From: a virus
Strand: one strand, 5' to 3'
Length of the DNA stretch: 44,705 bases
IMG/VR virus record: IMGVR_UViG_3300021088_000020
Span: 1 to 44,705 of that record
Shown here one piece after another: positions 38,907 through 44,705 of this stretch; position 1 is the first letter of the stretch, and each line of letters begins with the position of its first letter. Under the pieces are notes generated by a model. It was not told the origin of the DNA and made no database searches. It saw only the letters and a program-made list of their open reading frames with translations. Both the position numbers and the translations under genes were made by a program.

Positions 38907-39314
38907 CATGGCATCGCATTGCTGGGATAAACTCGCGCAGTATCCGCTTCCGTTATTCAATGAATCGCCGCAATTATTTGGTGATTCCGTCGTGAATGAA
39001 TGAGAGGGTGCCGAAATATTGATCACTTCGGGTTGTCCGATTTGAAGAGTCTGCGAACAAATCACGGTCTGCGGAATATTTATGAGATTATCGCACTGAT
39101 GGGCGCCGTCAGGTCTAATCGAAGTAGCAGTACAGATCCCGACGTTGCCGGTAACCGATTTTGCGTTCGATCCTCTTGCCAGATCCAGAGTCATCGAAGA
39201 ATTCGACCAGGATGAGGCCAAGGGTTTTTGTGTGGTCGTTTCCGCTGAACTAGATCCTACCTGCGAAGAATCACAACCTGCGACCAAAAATGCGAGAATC
39301 AAATACTTCCACAT
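38820..39314 (-). CDS. Exported lipoprotein
   Basis: The 164-residue product has a lipoprotein signal (MWKYLILAFLVAGCDSSQ; lipobox LVAGC at 10-14). The mature part is Ser/Thr/Asn-rich with six further Cys in beta-like segments (GICTATSIRPDGAHQC, QTVICSQTLQ, NNCGDSLNNGSGYC), probably making disulfide pairs. It is next to the repressor genes, so it may be expressed in the lysogen and alter the host surface, as in superinfection exclusion. Function inferred only. Confidence 0.8.
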   Translation of the reverse strand: MWKYLILAFLVAGCDSSQVGSSSAETTTQKPLASSWSNSSMTLDLARGSNAKSVTGNVGICTATSIRPDGAHQCDNLINIPQTVICSQTLQIGQPEVINISAPSHSFTTESPNNCGDSLNNGSGYCASLSQQCDAMLIQAGSFAYHRDGNSLIVDISGVDEQFQ

Positions 39315-39392
39315 ACCCGTGATAGAGCAAAGCGTGGGCCAACGTATTCTGTAATGAATTCAGGATGTGTCCGAATCGACACGCCTGGGAAG

Positions 39393-39677
39393 TTATTCGA
39401 CTGACTTACATTTAGACAGGTGATCCGCGAGAGTATTTAGAGCCTCAATAGGAGTGATTTTGCCCGGAAGAGAGGAAAATAGAGCGGAAGCGGAGACGCC
39501 CAAGACATTGGCTATTTTGTCCACGTTCGCTAGCCTTGGTTCACGCGTGCCCTTTTCGATTCGCTGAATAGCACTTAAAGACATTTCGGCGCCCTTTGCG
39601 AGTTCGGATTGAGAAAGTCCCAATCGCTCCCTGCGGCTTCTAATATTGGCGCGAAGAATATCCTGAATTTTCGGCAC
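39393..39677 (-). CDS. XRE-family repressor
   Basis: The 94-residue product has a complete XRE/Cro-CI type HTH: LSQSELAKGAEMSLSAIQRIEKGTREPRL, with spacing as in lambda repressor-type helices, followed by a short C-terminal helix. There is no cleavage or protease domain. It is next to an operator-like inverted repeat at 39722-39743. It likely controls its own gene and the lysogeny genes here. Confidence 0.9.
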   Translation of the reverse strand: MPKIQDILRANIRSRRERLGLSQSELAKGAEMSLSAIQRIEKGTREPRLANVDKIANVLGVSASALFSSLPGKITPIEALNTLADHLSKCKSVE

Positions 39678-39721
39678 GCCAGCTTATCGGATGTTTTCCG
39701 GCGACAATCAAGCGGCATTCC

Positions 39722-39743
39722 TTAGTTACTTATTCTTAACTAA
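39722..39743. promoter_or_regulatory. Operator-like inverted repeat TTAGTTA/TAACTAA
   Basis: TTAGTTA (39722-39728) and TAACTAA (39737-39743) are perfect inverses with eight bases between. It lies 45 bases upstream of the repressor start, inside the promoter region. Confidence 0.6.
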
Positions 39744-39828
39744 ATAAATACTCCACGATTCCGATAGAACTTAAAATCAGCTCGCACCTTACCCAAATGG
39801 CCCATGTTCAGATGGTGACTAGTCTAAG

Positions 39829-40104
39829 ATGCGAGCCGGCAAGCGTCCACGACTTAGCGCGGACTCCTACGAAGTCTTAACGGATTTGTATGGAGACAAC
39901 ATGAGAAATTCAGACAAGAAACGGCTATTTCAGGCTGTATTTCAAGCGCAGGATAGTTTAGCCAACGTCTTTGTTCTTCTTGATCGCCTCGGACTCCGAC
40001 CGGCTTTGGACAAATCTCCTGACCTGAATCAGAAGAGCGTCAACTTGGTAGTCATCGAGGGTGGGGATTGCGGAGAAGAGTTCGAGTCTGTGGAGGAGAG
40101 CTGA
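39829..40104 (+). CDS. Small helical protein, convergent overlap with repressor
   Basis: The 91-residue product from ATG 39829 is helical (KKRLFQAVFQAQDSLANVFVLLDRLG) and ends acidic. An alternative ATG at 39901 follows GGAGACAAC. Its last 147 bases overlap the end of the HTH repressor on the opposite strand, so one end is probably not essential. Moderate confidence that it is a true gene. Confidence 0.5.
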   Translation: MRAGKRPRLSADSYEVLTDLYGDNMRNSDKKRLFQAVFQAQDSLANVFVLLDRLGLRPALDKSPDLNQKSVNLVVIEGGDCGEEFESVEES

Positions 40105-40374
40105 CGGAATTTCGTGCGCCAATTTCTCTGTTTTCTGTGATTTTTTTTTGAGCAAGGCATCTGGGTCGGTTTTCAGCGCGTCCGCAATCTTCTTGAGAAC
40201 GTCCGTATTCGGGACGCCCCTCTTCAATATTTTGTGGACATACTGCGGGGTAAAGTCGATCTCACGCGCAAGGCGCGAGACATTCCAGCCGGCCTTCTCA
40301 AGAAGGTCGTTCACATTCCTGATGAAATCTTCATCAATCTTATTCACAAGTTGACCTAGATCGCAGTCTAACAC
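39958..40374 (-). CDS. HTH repressor (CI-like)
   Basis: The 138-residue product has an HTH domain at residues 25-75 (WNVSRLAREIDFTPQYVHKI, then LKKIADALKTDPDALLKKK), as in the CI/Cro superfamily. The C-terminal half is helical and may form dimers; there is no peptidase-like part. It faces the Cro-like gene across an operator at 40404-40430. Likely the main lysogeny repressor. Confidence 0.85.
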   Translation of the reverse strand: MLDCDLGQLVNKIDEDFIRNVNDLLEKAGWNVSRLAREIDFTPQYVHKILKRGVPNTDVLKKIADALKTDPDALLKKKSQKTEKLAHEIPSALLHRLELFSAIPTLDDYQVDALLIQVRRFVQSRSESEAIKKNKDVG

Positions 40375-40403
40375 GGTCGCTCCCTGAAAAAGTTCTCCAT
40401 TTA

Positions 40404-40430
40404 GTTGAAAAAGGTATTTACTTTTTCAAC
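40404..40430. promoter_or_regulatory. Operator GTTGAAAAAG-n7-CTTTTTCAAC
   Basis: A perfect 10-bp inverted repeat with seven bases between, in the 77-base divergent gap between the repressor and the Cro-like gene. Half of it recurs (GAAAAAGTT) at 40385-40393. The obvious switch operator. Confidence 0.75.
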
Positions 40431-40451
40431 CGAACGGTTTAAAACAAGTGC

Positions 40452-40673
40452 ATGAGTCGGACGGAACTTGAAGTAAACGAAGTATTGCTGACGAGATGGA
40501 TGCGCAGCCTGCCGAACCCAACCGAGAAATTGGCGGCAGATGCGCGGATCAGTACGAAGACCGCGAAGGCAATTTTGTTCGAGGGCTATGTCCCCAGTGG
40601 AAAGATACGTTGGAGCGTGTCTCTCGCGCTTGGGATCCCCGAGTCTGAACTCTGGAGGCCGAAAGCGGCCTGA
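40452..40673 (+). CDS. Cro-like HTH protein
   Basis: The 73-residue product has an HTH-like stretch (EKLAADARISTKTAKAILFEG) and a short end (SLALGIPESELW). Divergent from the CI-like gene with one shared operator, it is placed as Cro would be. The GTTTAAAACAAGTGC region before the ATG lacks a strong ribosome site. Function by analogy. Confidence 0.75.
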   Translation: MSRTELEVNEVLLTRWMRSLPNPTEKLAADARISTKTAKAILFEGYVPSGKIRWSVSLALGIPESELWRPKAA

Positions 40674-40712
40674 AAAGAACAGCAAGCGGCTAAATATACG
40701 TTTTTGAATAGT

Positions 40713-40731
40713 GCGTCAAGTTTTTTGACGC
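40713..40731. promoter_or_regulatory. Inverted repeat GCGTCAA-n5-TTGACGC
   Basis: A perfect 7-bp inverted repeat around GTTTT, downstream of the Cro-like gene and before 40763. It is either an operator or a terminator-type hairpin; the T-run lies in the loop, so I favour an operator. TTGAC in one arm resembles a -35 box. Confidence 0.5.
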
Positions 40732-40762
40732 GAATGCACAGTTACGTCTTAAGGGAGTGAAA

Positions 40763-41005
40763 ATGTCAGTTGAAAGAAATATCGCTCGCCCGATCTCGAA
40801 TGAACCGGATCCGCGCCAGGTCCGAATCGACGACATTTGCGATCTCGTTAACGATGATCCGGAACTGACTGAGGCTGTGAACCTTCTCGTGCGTGGCACT
40901 GAATACGCCGAAACCATCGCGTTTGAAACGCTTGTCTGGGAAAATTTCACAGATCGCGTCAAGTATCTCATTAGTCGCGCCAAAACCAATCTGGAGCGAG
41001 CATGA
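40763..41005 (+). CDS. Small acidic helical protein
   Basis: ATG 40763 has GGGAG before it, so a GTG two codons earlier is not preferred. The 80-residue product is acidic and helical (ICDLVNDDPELTEAVNLLV, ENFTDRVKYLISRA). It precedes the RecE-like nuclease, overlapping by four bases. It may belong to the recombination module. Unknown family. Confidence 0.7.
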   Translation: MSVERNIARPISNEPDPRQVRIDDICDLVNDDPELTEAVNLLVRGTEYAETIAFETLVWENFTDRVKYLISRAKTNLERA

Positions 41006-41898
41006 CTGCTTTATCTCTTAATCCAAGAACAACCGAAGACTTCAATCTGCTTGCCGAAGCTGGATTGCTCACGGGAATTTTCCCTGGGATCGATGGCGAT
41101 GATTATCACCGAAAACTTCCTGGCATCTCAAAGACCAGCATCGAACTTGCCGCACTGACTCCGGCCAACATGATTGCTCGTCGTGCTCGCGGCGCAGACG
41201 AGGACAGCGAGGCGCTGTTATTGGGAAAAATGCTTCACTCTCGAATCGAGCATCATAAGAATATTGAGAAGTACAAGTCTCTATTCGTTCTGATGCCGAC
41301 TTTCTCTGGCGAAGGAATGCGAAAGGCCAAGGCCGATTGGCTTGAGGCGAATAAAGACAGCACGATTATCAACGCTGCACAGGCCGAAGAGATCGAAGAA
41401 ATGTTCGCCGGATTAATGGCGAATCCTCAAAGCAAGGCGATCATCGAAGCAGACGGTCACTACGAAGATACGATTTTCTGGATTGACCCCGAGAGCGGGG
41501 TGCTCTGCAAGTGTAGACCCGATAAAAGAATTCCGCTTTTCCTTGGCGGTCCCATGACCGATGACTGGAAAAGTATTCGCGGCGATCACTTCTCGAAAAA
41601 AGGAATCTCCGACGCGATCTATGAGCATAGCTATCACGTTTCAGCGGCGTTCACGATCGACGGAATGAAGGCCGTTGATATCGATCCAGGTCCATACGTT
41701 TTCGTTTTCGTTCAGAAGAAGGCGCCGAACAAGGTTCTCTGCGTTCCGGCGAGAGAAATCGACATAGACATTGGTCGCCGTCACTACAAACGAATTTTGA
41801 TGCAAATCGCTGAGTGTCAGAAAACCGGCGTTTATCCGGGTTTTATCGACCTCGGGCTTCCCGATTGGTTCGTACAGAGAGAAATGGCCTTAGGCTAA
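41002..41898 (+). CDS. RecE-like PD-(D/E)XK exonuclease
   Basis: The 298-residue product resembles the RecE/YqaJ-type phage exonucleases: PGISKTSIELAALTPANMI (N-terminal, the 'SxS' region), ALLLGKMLHSRIEH (helix with His), then CKCRPDKRI and TDDWKSIRG, which supply the Asp and Lys of the PD-(D/E)XK site. Such nucleases chew DNA ends to single strands for annealing. It is followed by a probable annealing protein, the normal pair. ATGA overlap with the gene before. Confidence 0.85.
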   Translation: MTALSLNPRTTEDFNLLAEAGLLTGIFPGIDGDDYHRKLPGISKTSIELAALTPANMIARRARGADEDSEALLLGKMLHSRIEHHKNIEKYKSLFVLMPTFSGEGMRKAKADWLEANKDSTIINAAQAEEIEEMFAGLMANPQSKAIIEADGHYEDTIFWIDPESGVLCKCRPDKRIPLFLGGPMTDDWKSIRGDHFSKKGISDAIYEHSYHVSAAFTIDGMKAVDIDPGPYVFVFVQKKAPNKVLCVPAREIDIDIGRRHYKRILMQIAECQKTGVYPGFIDLGLPDWFVQREMALG

Positions 41899-41907
41899 GG
41901 AGAAATT

Positions 41908-42813
41908 ATGTCAGAGAATGAAATCGAAGTAGTTCAAGAAAAGGGTCTGATCGAACTCGAATCAGCGAAGGCGATTGGACAGCTCCAGAGCGCCATGGCT
42001 GTAGCGAAACGATTCCCGCGTGATGAAGTCCAAGCAATGTCTCGCATTACTGCGGCGGCCGGACGGAGGCGGCTCGCTGAGCAGGCTGAATATCAGTACG
42101 CGAAAGGCGGGACTTCTGTCGCCGGTCCTTCGATTAGGGCGGCGGAGGCGATTGGACAAGCATGGGGCAATCTCATGAGCGGAGTCACCGAAGTCAGGCG
42201 TGATCCGACAAAGAAAGAATCTGTCATGCTCGCATACGCCGGCGACCTGGAAACGAACACTTGGAAATTTTTAGAGTTCACGGTTCCACACACGATTGAT
42301 ACGCGAAACGGAGCGAAAGAACTCTCTTCAAGTCGCGACATTTACGAACGAGTTATGAATGATGGGGCTAGACGGCTGAGAAATTGTCTCTTGTCGGTCA
42401 TTCCTGGCGACGTGGTTGAAACTTTCTTGGACAAGTGCAACGAGACTCTTTCTAAAGACGAAAAGCCTTTGAAAGACCGCATCGCGGCGATGCTGAAGGC
42501 GATGGAAGAATTCAAGGTCACTAAGCCGATGATCGAGAATCAGTATCAGTGCAAGTCTGACGCGATCAGTGAACGCCAACTGGCATCTTTGCGACGGATC
42601 TACCAAAGCCTCAAAGACGGTTTTGGCAAGATCGAGGACTACTTTAAAGTTCCGCAGGGCGAGGCCACAACCGGAAAGGCCGCCGACTTGAATGCGAAGG
42701 TGAAACAGACGGCGGGTCCGACGATCAAAGCCAATCCCGTTGCAGGTTCCGAGGCGCGACAGAATGCACCTGAAGAACCAAGTTTCGACAACTTTGAAGG
42801 CACGAAGGTTTGA
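41908..42813 (+). CDS. Probable single-strand annealing protein
   Basis: AAGGAGAAA precedes the ATG. The 301-residue product is mainly helical in the first two thirds (QAMSRITAAAGRRRLAEQAE, GTSVAGPSIRAAEAIGQAWG), has SSSRDIYERVMNDGARRLRN, and ends in a disordered Lys/Ala/Pro-rich tail. The 'GGTSVAGPSIRAAEA' part is shared by phage recombination proteins next to RecE-like genes. I call it an annealing protein by neighbour and length, not by a decisive motif. It would anneal complementary single strands, with RecE and RusA. Confidence 0.7.
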   Translation: MSENEIEVVQEKGLIELESAKAIGQLQSAMAVAKRFPRDEVQAMSRITAAAGRRRLAEQAEYQYAKGGTSVAGPSIRAAEAIGQAWGNLMSGVTEVRRDPTKKESVMLAYAGDLETNTWKFLEFTVPHTIDTRNGAKELSSSRDIYERVMNDGARRLRNCLLSVIPGDVVETFLDKCNETLSKDEKPLKDRIAAMLKAMEEFKVTKPMIENQYQCKSDAISERQLASLRRIYQSLKDGFGKIEDYFKVPQGEATTGKAADLNAKVKQTAGPTIKANPVAGSEARQNAPEEPSFDNFEGTKV

Positions 42814-42961
42814 CTCCGGTTCTTGCGATCTGGAGTTAGAAAAGCGGCGCGTATCGACCAGGATATGCGGTCAACGGGGTAAAACTCGTGAAACGTCCGG
42901 AGGGACGCGCCGCTCAGGTTTAATTCAATTCTGGATGAAGTGATGAATTTGAGGGGGACAT
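42813..42961 (+). ncRNA. Structured RNA candidate with competing stems
   Basis: Right after the annealing gene lies a hairpin (42813-42819/42830-42836), then a 9-bp perfect stem GCGGCGCGT (42844-42852)/ACGCGCCGC (42905-42913) that closes 52 bases. Inside are GACC/GGTC (42856-42859/42869-42872), ACGGG/CTCGT (42874-42878/42885-42889, one G-U), and CGTCC/GGACG (42894-42898/42903-42907), whose last bases are also used by the closing stem, so the two cannot form fully together. GAGGGGG and the GTG of the next gene follow. This looks like a riboswitch or a ribozyme, but I cannot match a class. Confidence 0.55.
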
Positions 42962-43165
42962 GTGGAGAGAATTGAACCGCTTAAGAAGCGGTATCTGAAT
43001 TTGATTGAGACATGCAACTACACGGGACTGACTCCGGACCAGATCGACTATGCCGGAAGGCGCGGACTTCTTAAGCCATCGATCAATAAGAGCGGCGGTA
43101 AATCATGGGAAGTTTCTGAGCTGGACAGCTACATGACGGCCGGGAAGTCGAAGAAGGTCGGATGA
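42962..43165 (+). CDS. xis: Excisionase-like HTH protein
   Basis: A GTG start with GAGGGGG before it. The 67-residue product has a MerR/excisionase type winged-helix stretch (LIETCNYTGLTPDQIDYAG, RRGLLKPSINKS, SWEVSELDSYM). Excisionases bind near attachment sites and turn integrase toward excision. It lies directly before the second integrase, with one small gene between. Family call good, function by place. Confidence 0.75.
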   Translation: MERIEPLKKRYLNLIETCNYTGLTPDQIDYAGRRGLLKPSINKSGGKSWEVSELDSYMTAGKSKKVG

Positions 43166-43272
43166 TTATGAACTGGATTTGTCATCCGTGCGGCCAGTCT
43201 CACGCCATCTTCCTTGAGCAATCTGATTGCTATGAAATTTGGCTCCGCGAAAACCAATGGTCGGGGATTTAA
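43162..43272 (+). CDS. Small CxxC protein between excisionase and integrase
   Basis: 36 residues, started by ATGA overlap. It has WICHPCGQSH near the start and LEQSDCYEIWL, so a possible small metal site. It ends two bases before the integrase start. Function unknown. Confidence 0.55.
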   Translation: MIMNWICHPCGQSHAIFLEQSDCYEIWLRENQWSGI

Positions 43273-43273
43273 T

Positions 43274-44278
43274 ATGGAAACTCAACGTAGAACTTTATCC
43301 GATGCCTTTGACCTTCTTTTGAAAATTCAAAGCTCGCAGGCAAGAAACACTTTCGCTCAAACGCGATGCTCTGTTCAGCACTTACGTCCGTGGTTTACTG
43401 AAAACGCGCCATATCTCGATACATTCGAGACTGACTTTGAAGAAATCTGGGCTATGTACCGGGCCGCTAGCGCCGGCAAGATGACGTGGAAGGGTAAGCC
43501 CAGAAAGCTAGAACACGACCGTCGCTATTTAGTAATGGGTTTGAAACGCGCCCAAACGAAGGGCTGGATCAAGCGCAGCTTCACTAAAAAGGACTTCGTT
43601 CTGAATGAAGTTCACGAGGAGATCGGCCGCGCTCTCTCGGATGACGAATCGAATCGTCTTTTAAAGTCGGCTGAGTTCCATCCTAGGACGCGCATTCAGA
43701 TCATGATGGCTTTGACCATGGGAATGCGACACGGGGAGATTCTGAAGCTCAGAGTCGAGGAAGTGAACCTCGAGAAGCGCATTATCAATCTAGACGCAGC
43801 TAGGGTGAAGACTCGCAAGCCGCGCAAAGTTCCTATCCCGATTTCAAACCCGGTGCTCTCTGAACTCACCCAGCGCGTTCGGGATGCCAAAGGCACCTGT
43901 GTTTTCCCGATGGAGTCCGATGCGAATCGTCCACAGGTCGAGAACCGGCACCAGTGGAACAAGGTTCGCCGCGATTCCGGCGTGAAGTGCCGCTTCCACG
44001 ATCTCAGACATACCTGGGCGTCGAACATGATCTCGATGGGAGCACCTCAAGATCACATCGTGAAGGTCGGCGGTTTCACCGCGCAAGTCATGAGTCGCGT
44101 CTACTCGCACATGCAGGAAGACGCTCAAAACAAATTCAGGAGTGCATTCGATGAAAGATTTGGGAACGGAAATTCTGAACAAAGAGCCGTACGCACCGGC
44201 AATCGTATTCTGCTTAGCGATTGGCGGGATCGCATTCGCGGTGGCTTACACCGCGTGGTGAGCAAACTCGCGGCTTAA
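43274..44278 (+). CDS. int: Tyrosine recombinase (integrase) 2
   Basis: ATG 43274 is preferred: GGGG precedes it and the preceding open frame lies in the small gene before. In the 334-residue product, MGMRHGE (149-155) has the first Arg, KTRKPRKVPI the Lys region, FHDLRHTWAS (241-250) the His-x-x-Arg, and MSRVYSHM the Tyr near 277. The usual 'GH' before it is 'GG'. The N-terminal part is a core-binding domain (FAQTRCSVQHLRPWF). Paired with an excisionase-like gene, it is a plausible phage integrase. A different type from the one at 12623-13729. Confidence 0.9.
   Translation: METQRRTLSDAFDLLLKIQSSQARNTFAQTRCSVQHLRPWFTENAPYLDTFETDFEEIWAMYRAASAGKMTWKGKPRKLEHDRRYLVMGLKRAQTKGWIKRSFTKKDFVLNEVHEEIGRALSDDESNRLLKSAEFHPRTRIQIMMALTMGMRHGEILKLRVEEVNLEKRIINLDAARVKTRKPRKVPIPISNPVLSELTQRVRDAKGTCVFPMESDANRPQVENRHQWNKVRRDSGVKCRFHDLRHTWASNMISMGAPQDHIVKVGGFTAQVMSRVYSHMQEDAQNKFRSAFDERFGNGNSEQRAVRTGNRILLSDWRDRIRGGLHRVVSKLAA
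44151..44261 (+). CDS. Small membrane protein nested in the integrase gene
   Basis: ATG 44151, with AGGAG nine bases upstream, gives 36 residues in another frame than the integrase that contains it. It has a polar start (KDLGTEILNKEPYAP) and one membrane segment (AIVFCLAIGGIAFAVAYTAW). The integrase tail over this part is not needed for the catalytic residues. Real expression is uncertain. Confidence 0.5.
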   Translation: MKDLGTEILNKEPYAPAIVFCLAIGGIAFAVAYTAW

Positions 44279-44291
44279 AGGGGAATCAAAA

Positions 44292-44390
44292 ATGAGAATA
44301 GTCACATACTTCGGCCTGATGGTCTTCGTCATAGGATTCTGGATCACAGCCTACATTTGTTACGCGTGGCTGATGTGGCCGCATAAGTGA
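44292..44390 (+). CDS. Tiny membrane protein
   Basis: 32 residues from ATG 44292 (after AGGGGAATC). One membrane segment (FGLMVFVIGFWITAYICYAW) with a short polar end. It resembles the nested membrane protein just before it in size and type. Function unknown. Confidence 0.6.
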   Translation: MRIVTYFGLMVFVIGFWITAYICYAWLMWPHK

Positions 44391-44442
44391 CCCCGTTGCT
44401 TTAGTAGCAGCGCGGCAAATATTTATTAACAAAGGAGAAGGT

Positions 44443-44705
44443 ATGAAAAAGCATGATGGGGATTTGGTTGTTACGCGGGACATGGAAGTTGATTTTGAAG
44501 AGATCACCGGACTTTTAAGAATTGAAGAGGGCGTGAAGTTCGCCGCGAACAAACTCAAAAAGGTCGGCGGGTACCTGTACATCTACTCGCAGGCCACGCT
44601 CGATGCTCCGAAGCTGGAGACGGTCGGCGGGGACCTGTACATCTGCTCGCAGGCCACGCTCCCGAAGCTGGAGACGGTCGGCGGGTACCTGTCCATCAAT
44701 TCGCA
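44443..44705 (+). CDS. Solenoid repeat protein, N-terminal part (continues at 1)
   Basis: AAAGGAGAAGGT before ATG 44443 gives a strong start. The first 41 residues are an acidic, helix-strand cap (DGDLVVTRDMEVDFEEITGL) ending in KFAANKLKK. Then two and a half repeat units follow, up to the window end. The frame and units fit the coding sequence at 1-753, so both are parts of one gene. Joining the two ends directly would not keep the repeat frame, so some units are lost or the real join differs. Confidence 0.85.
   Translation, partial: MKKHDGDLVVTRDMEVDFEEITGLLRIEEGVKFAANKLKKVGGYLYIYSQATLDAPKLETVGGDLYICSQATLPKLETVGGYLSINS
44566..44705 (+). repeat. Tandem 54/60-bp coding repeats (two and a half units)
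   Basis: Units start at 44566, 44626 and 44680 (60, 54 and an unfinished one), the same family as 1-282. The window ends inside a unit. Confidence 0.95.

Noticed and set aside
1-44705. CRISPR array or diversity-generating retroelement
   Set aside because: The repeats at the ends are coding and contiguous without spacers, and no reverse transcriptase or Cas-like gene is present.

Overview
This window looks like an almost complete genome of a temperate, short-tailed (podovirus-like) phage, carried free or as an extrachromosomal or integrated element. Signs of a phage are large terminase, P22-type portal, scaffold, capsid, a gp4-like adaptor, a very large tail protein and a lysis cassette, plus two tyrosine recombinases, an excisionase-like gene and a repressor/Cro-type switch. 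I see no tail sheath, tail tube or tape-measure gene. I also see no DNA polymerase, primase or replicative helicase, so replication probably uses host enzymes. Both ends of the window lie in the same tandem-repeat gene on the same strand: the start codon is at 44443 and the stop at 753. The molecule is therefore probably circular or circularly permuted, and the assembly broke inside the repeats. The host cannot be named. Signal peptides with lipoboxes and a two-membrane style lysis set point to a Gram-negative bacterium; several exported-protein N-termini remind me of Bdellovibrio-like bacteria, but that is only an impression.

Layout. (1) 1-6990, plus strand: end of the repeat protein, then a tightly packed early or accessory operon with an adenine methyltransferase, a C5-cytosine methyltransferase whose motifs are split over two frames, a PAPS-reductase-like enzyme, many small proteins and an RtcB RNA ligase. 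(2) 7008-12142, minus strand: exported structural-like proteins at the promoter-distal end, small genes, RusA resolvase, an HNH protein, a structured 320-nt leader and a Fis-type HTH regulator. (3) 12143-14563, plus-strand island set into the minus-strand block: operator-rich DNA, integrase, a complete tRNA-Leu(UAA), a 35-bp copy of the end of gene 8757-9089, and two small genes. A tRNA-like sequence with a 15-nt anticodon loop closes it on the minus strand. (4) 14637-36163, minus strand: the virion and lysis genes, transcribed from a promoter next to 36178 toward lower coordinates (terminase, portal, scaffold, capsid, decoration-like proteins, exported proteins, lysis, tail, internal proteins). 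(5) 36164-36851: a gene-poor control region with three perfect palindromes each centred on T and several hairpins. (6) 36852-40374: small accessory genes, many Cys-rich, a lipoprotein and two XRE repressors. (7) 40375-44705, plus strand: Cro-like gene, RecE-like nuclease, a probable annealing protein, a structured RNA candidate, excisionase-like gene, second integrase and the start of the repeat protein.

How it works together. The two repressors and the Cro-like protein around 39.4-40.7 kb probably set lysis versus lysogeny. The nuclease, annealing protein and RusA supply recombination. The methyltransferases may protect the DNA. RtcB with phage tRNA genes suggests tRNA repair. The late block builds the particle. 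An unusual number of late-block proteins carry signal peptides, which standard cytoplasmic virion assembly does not explain.
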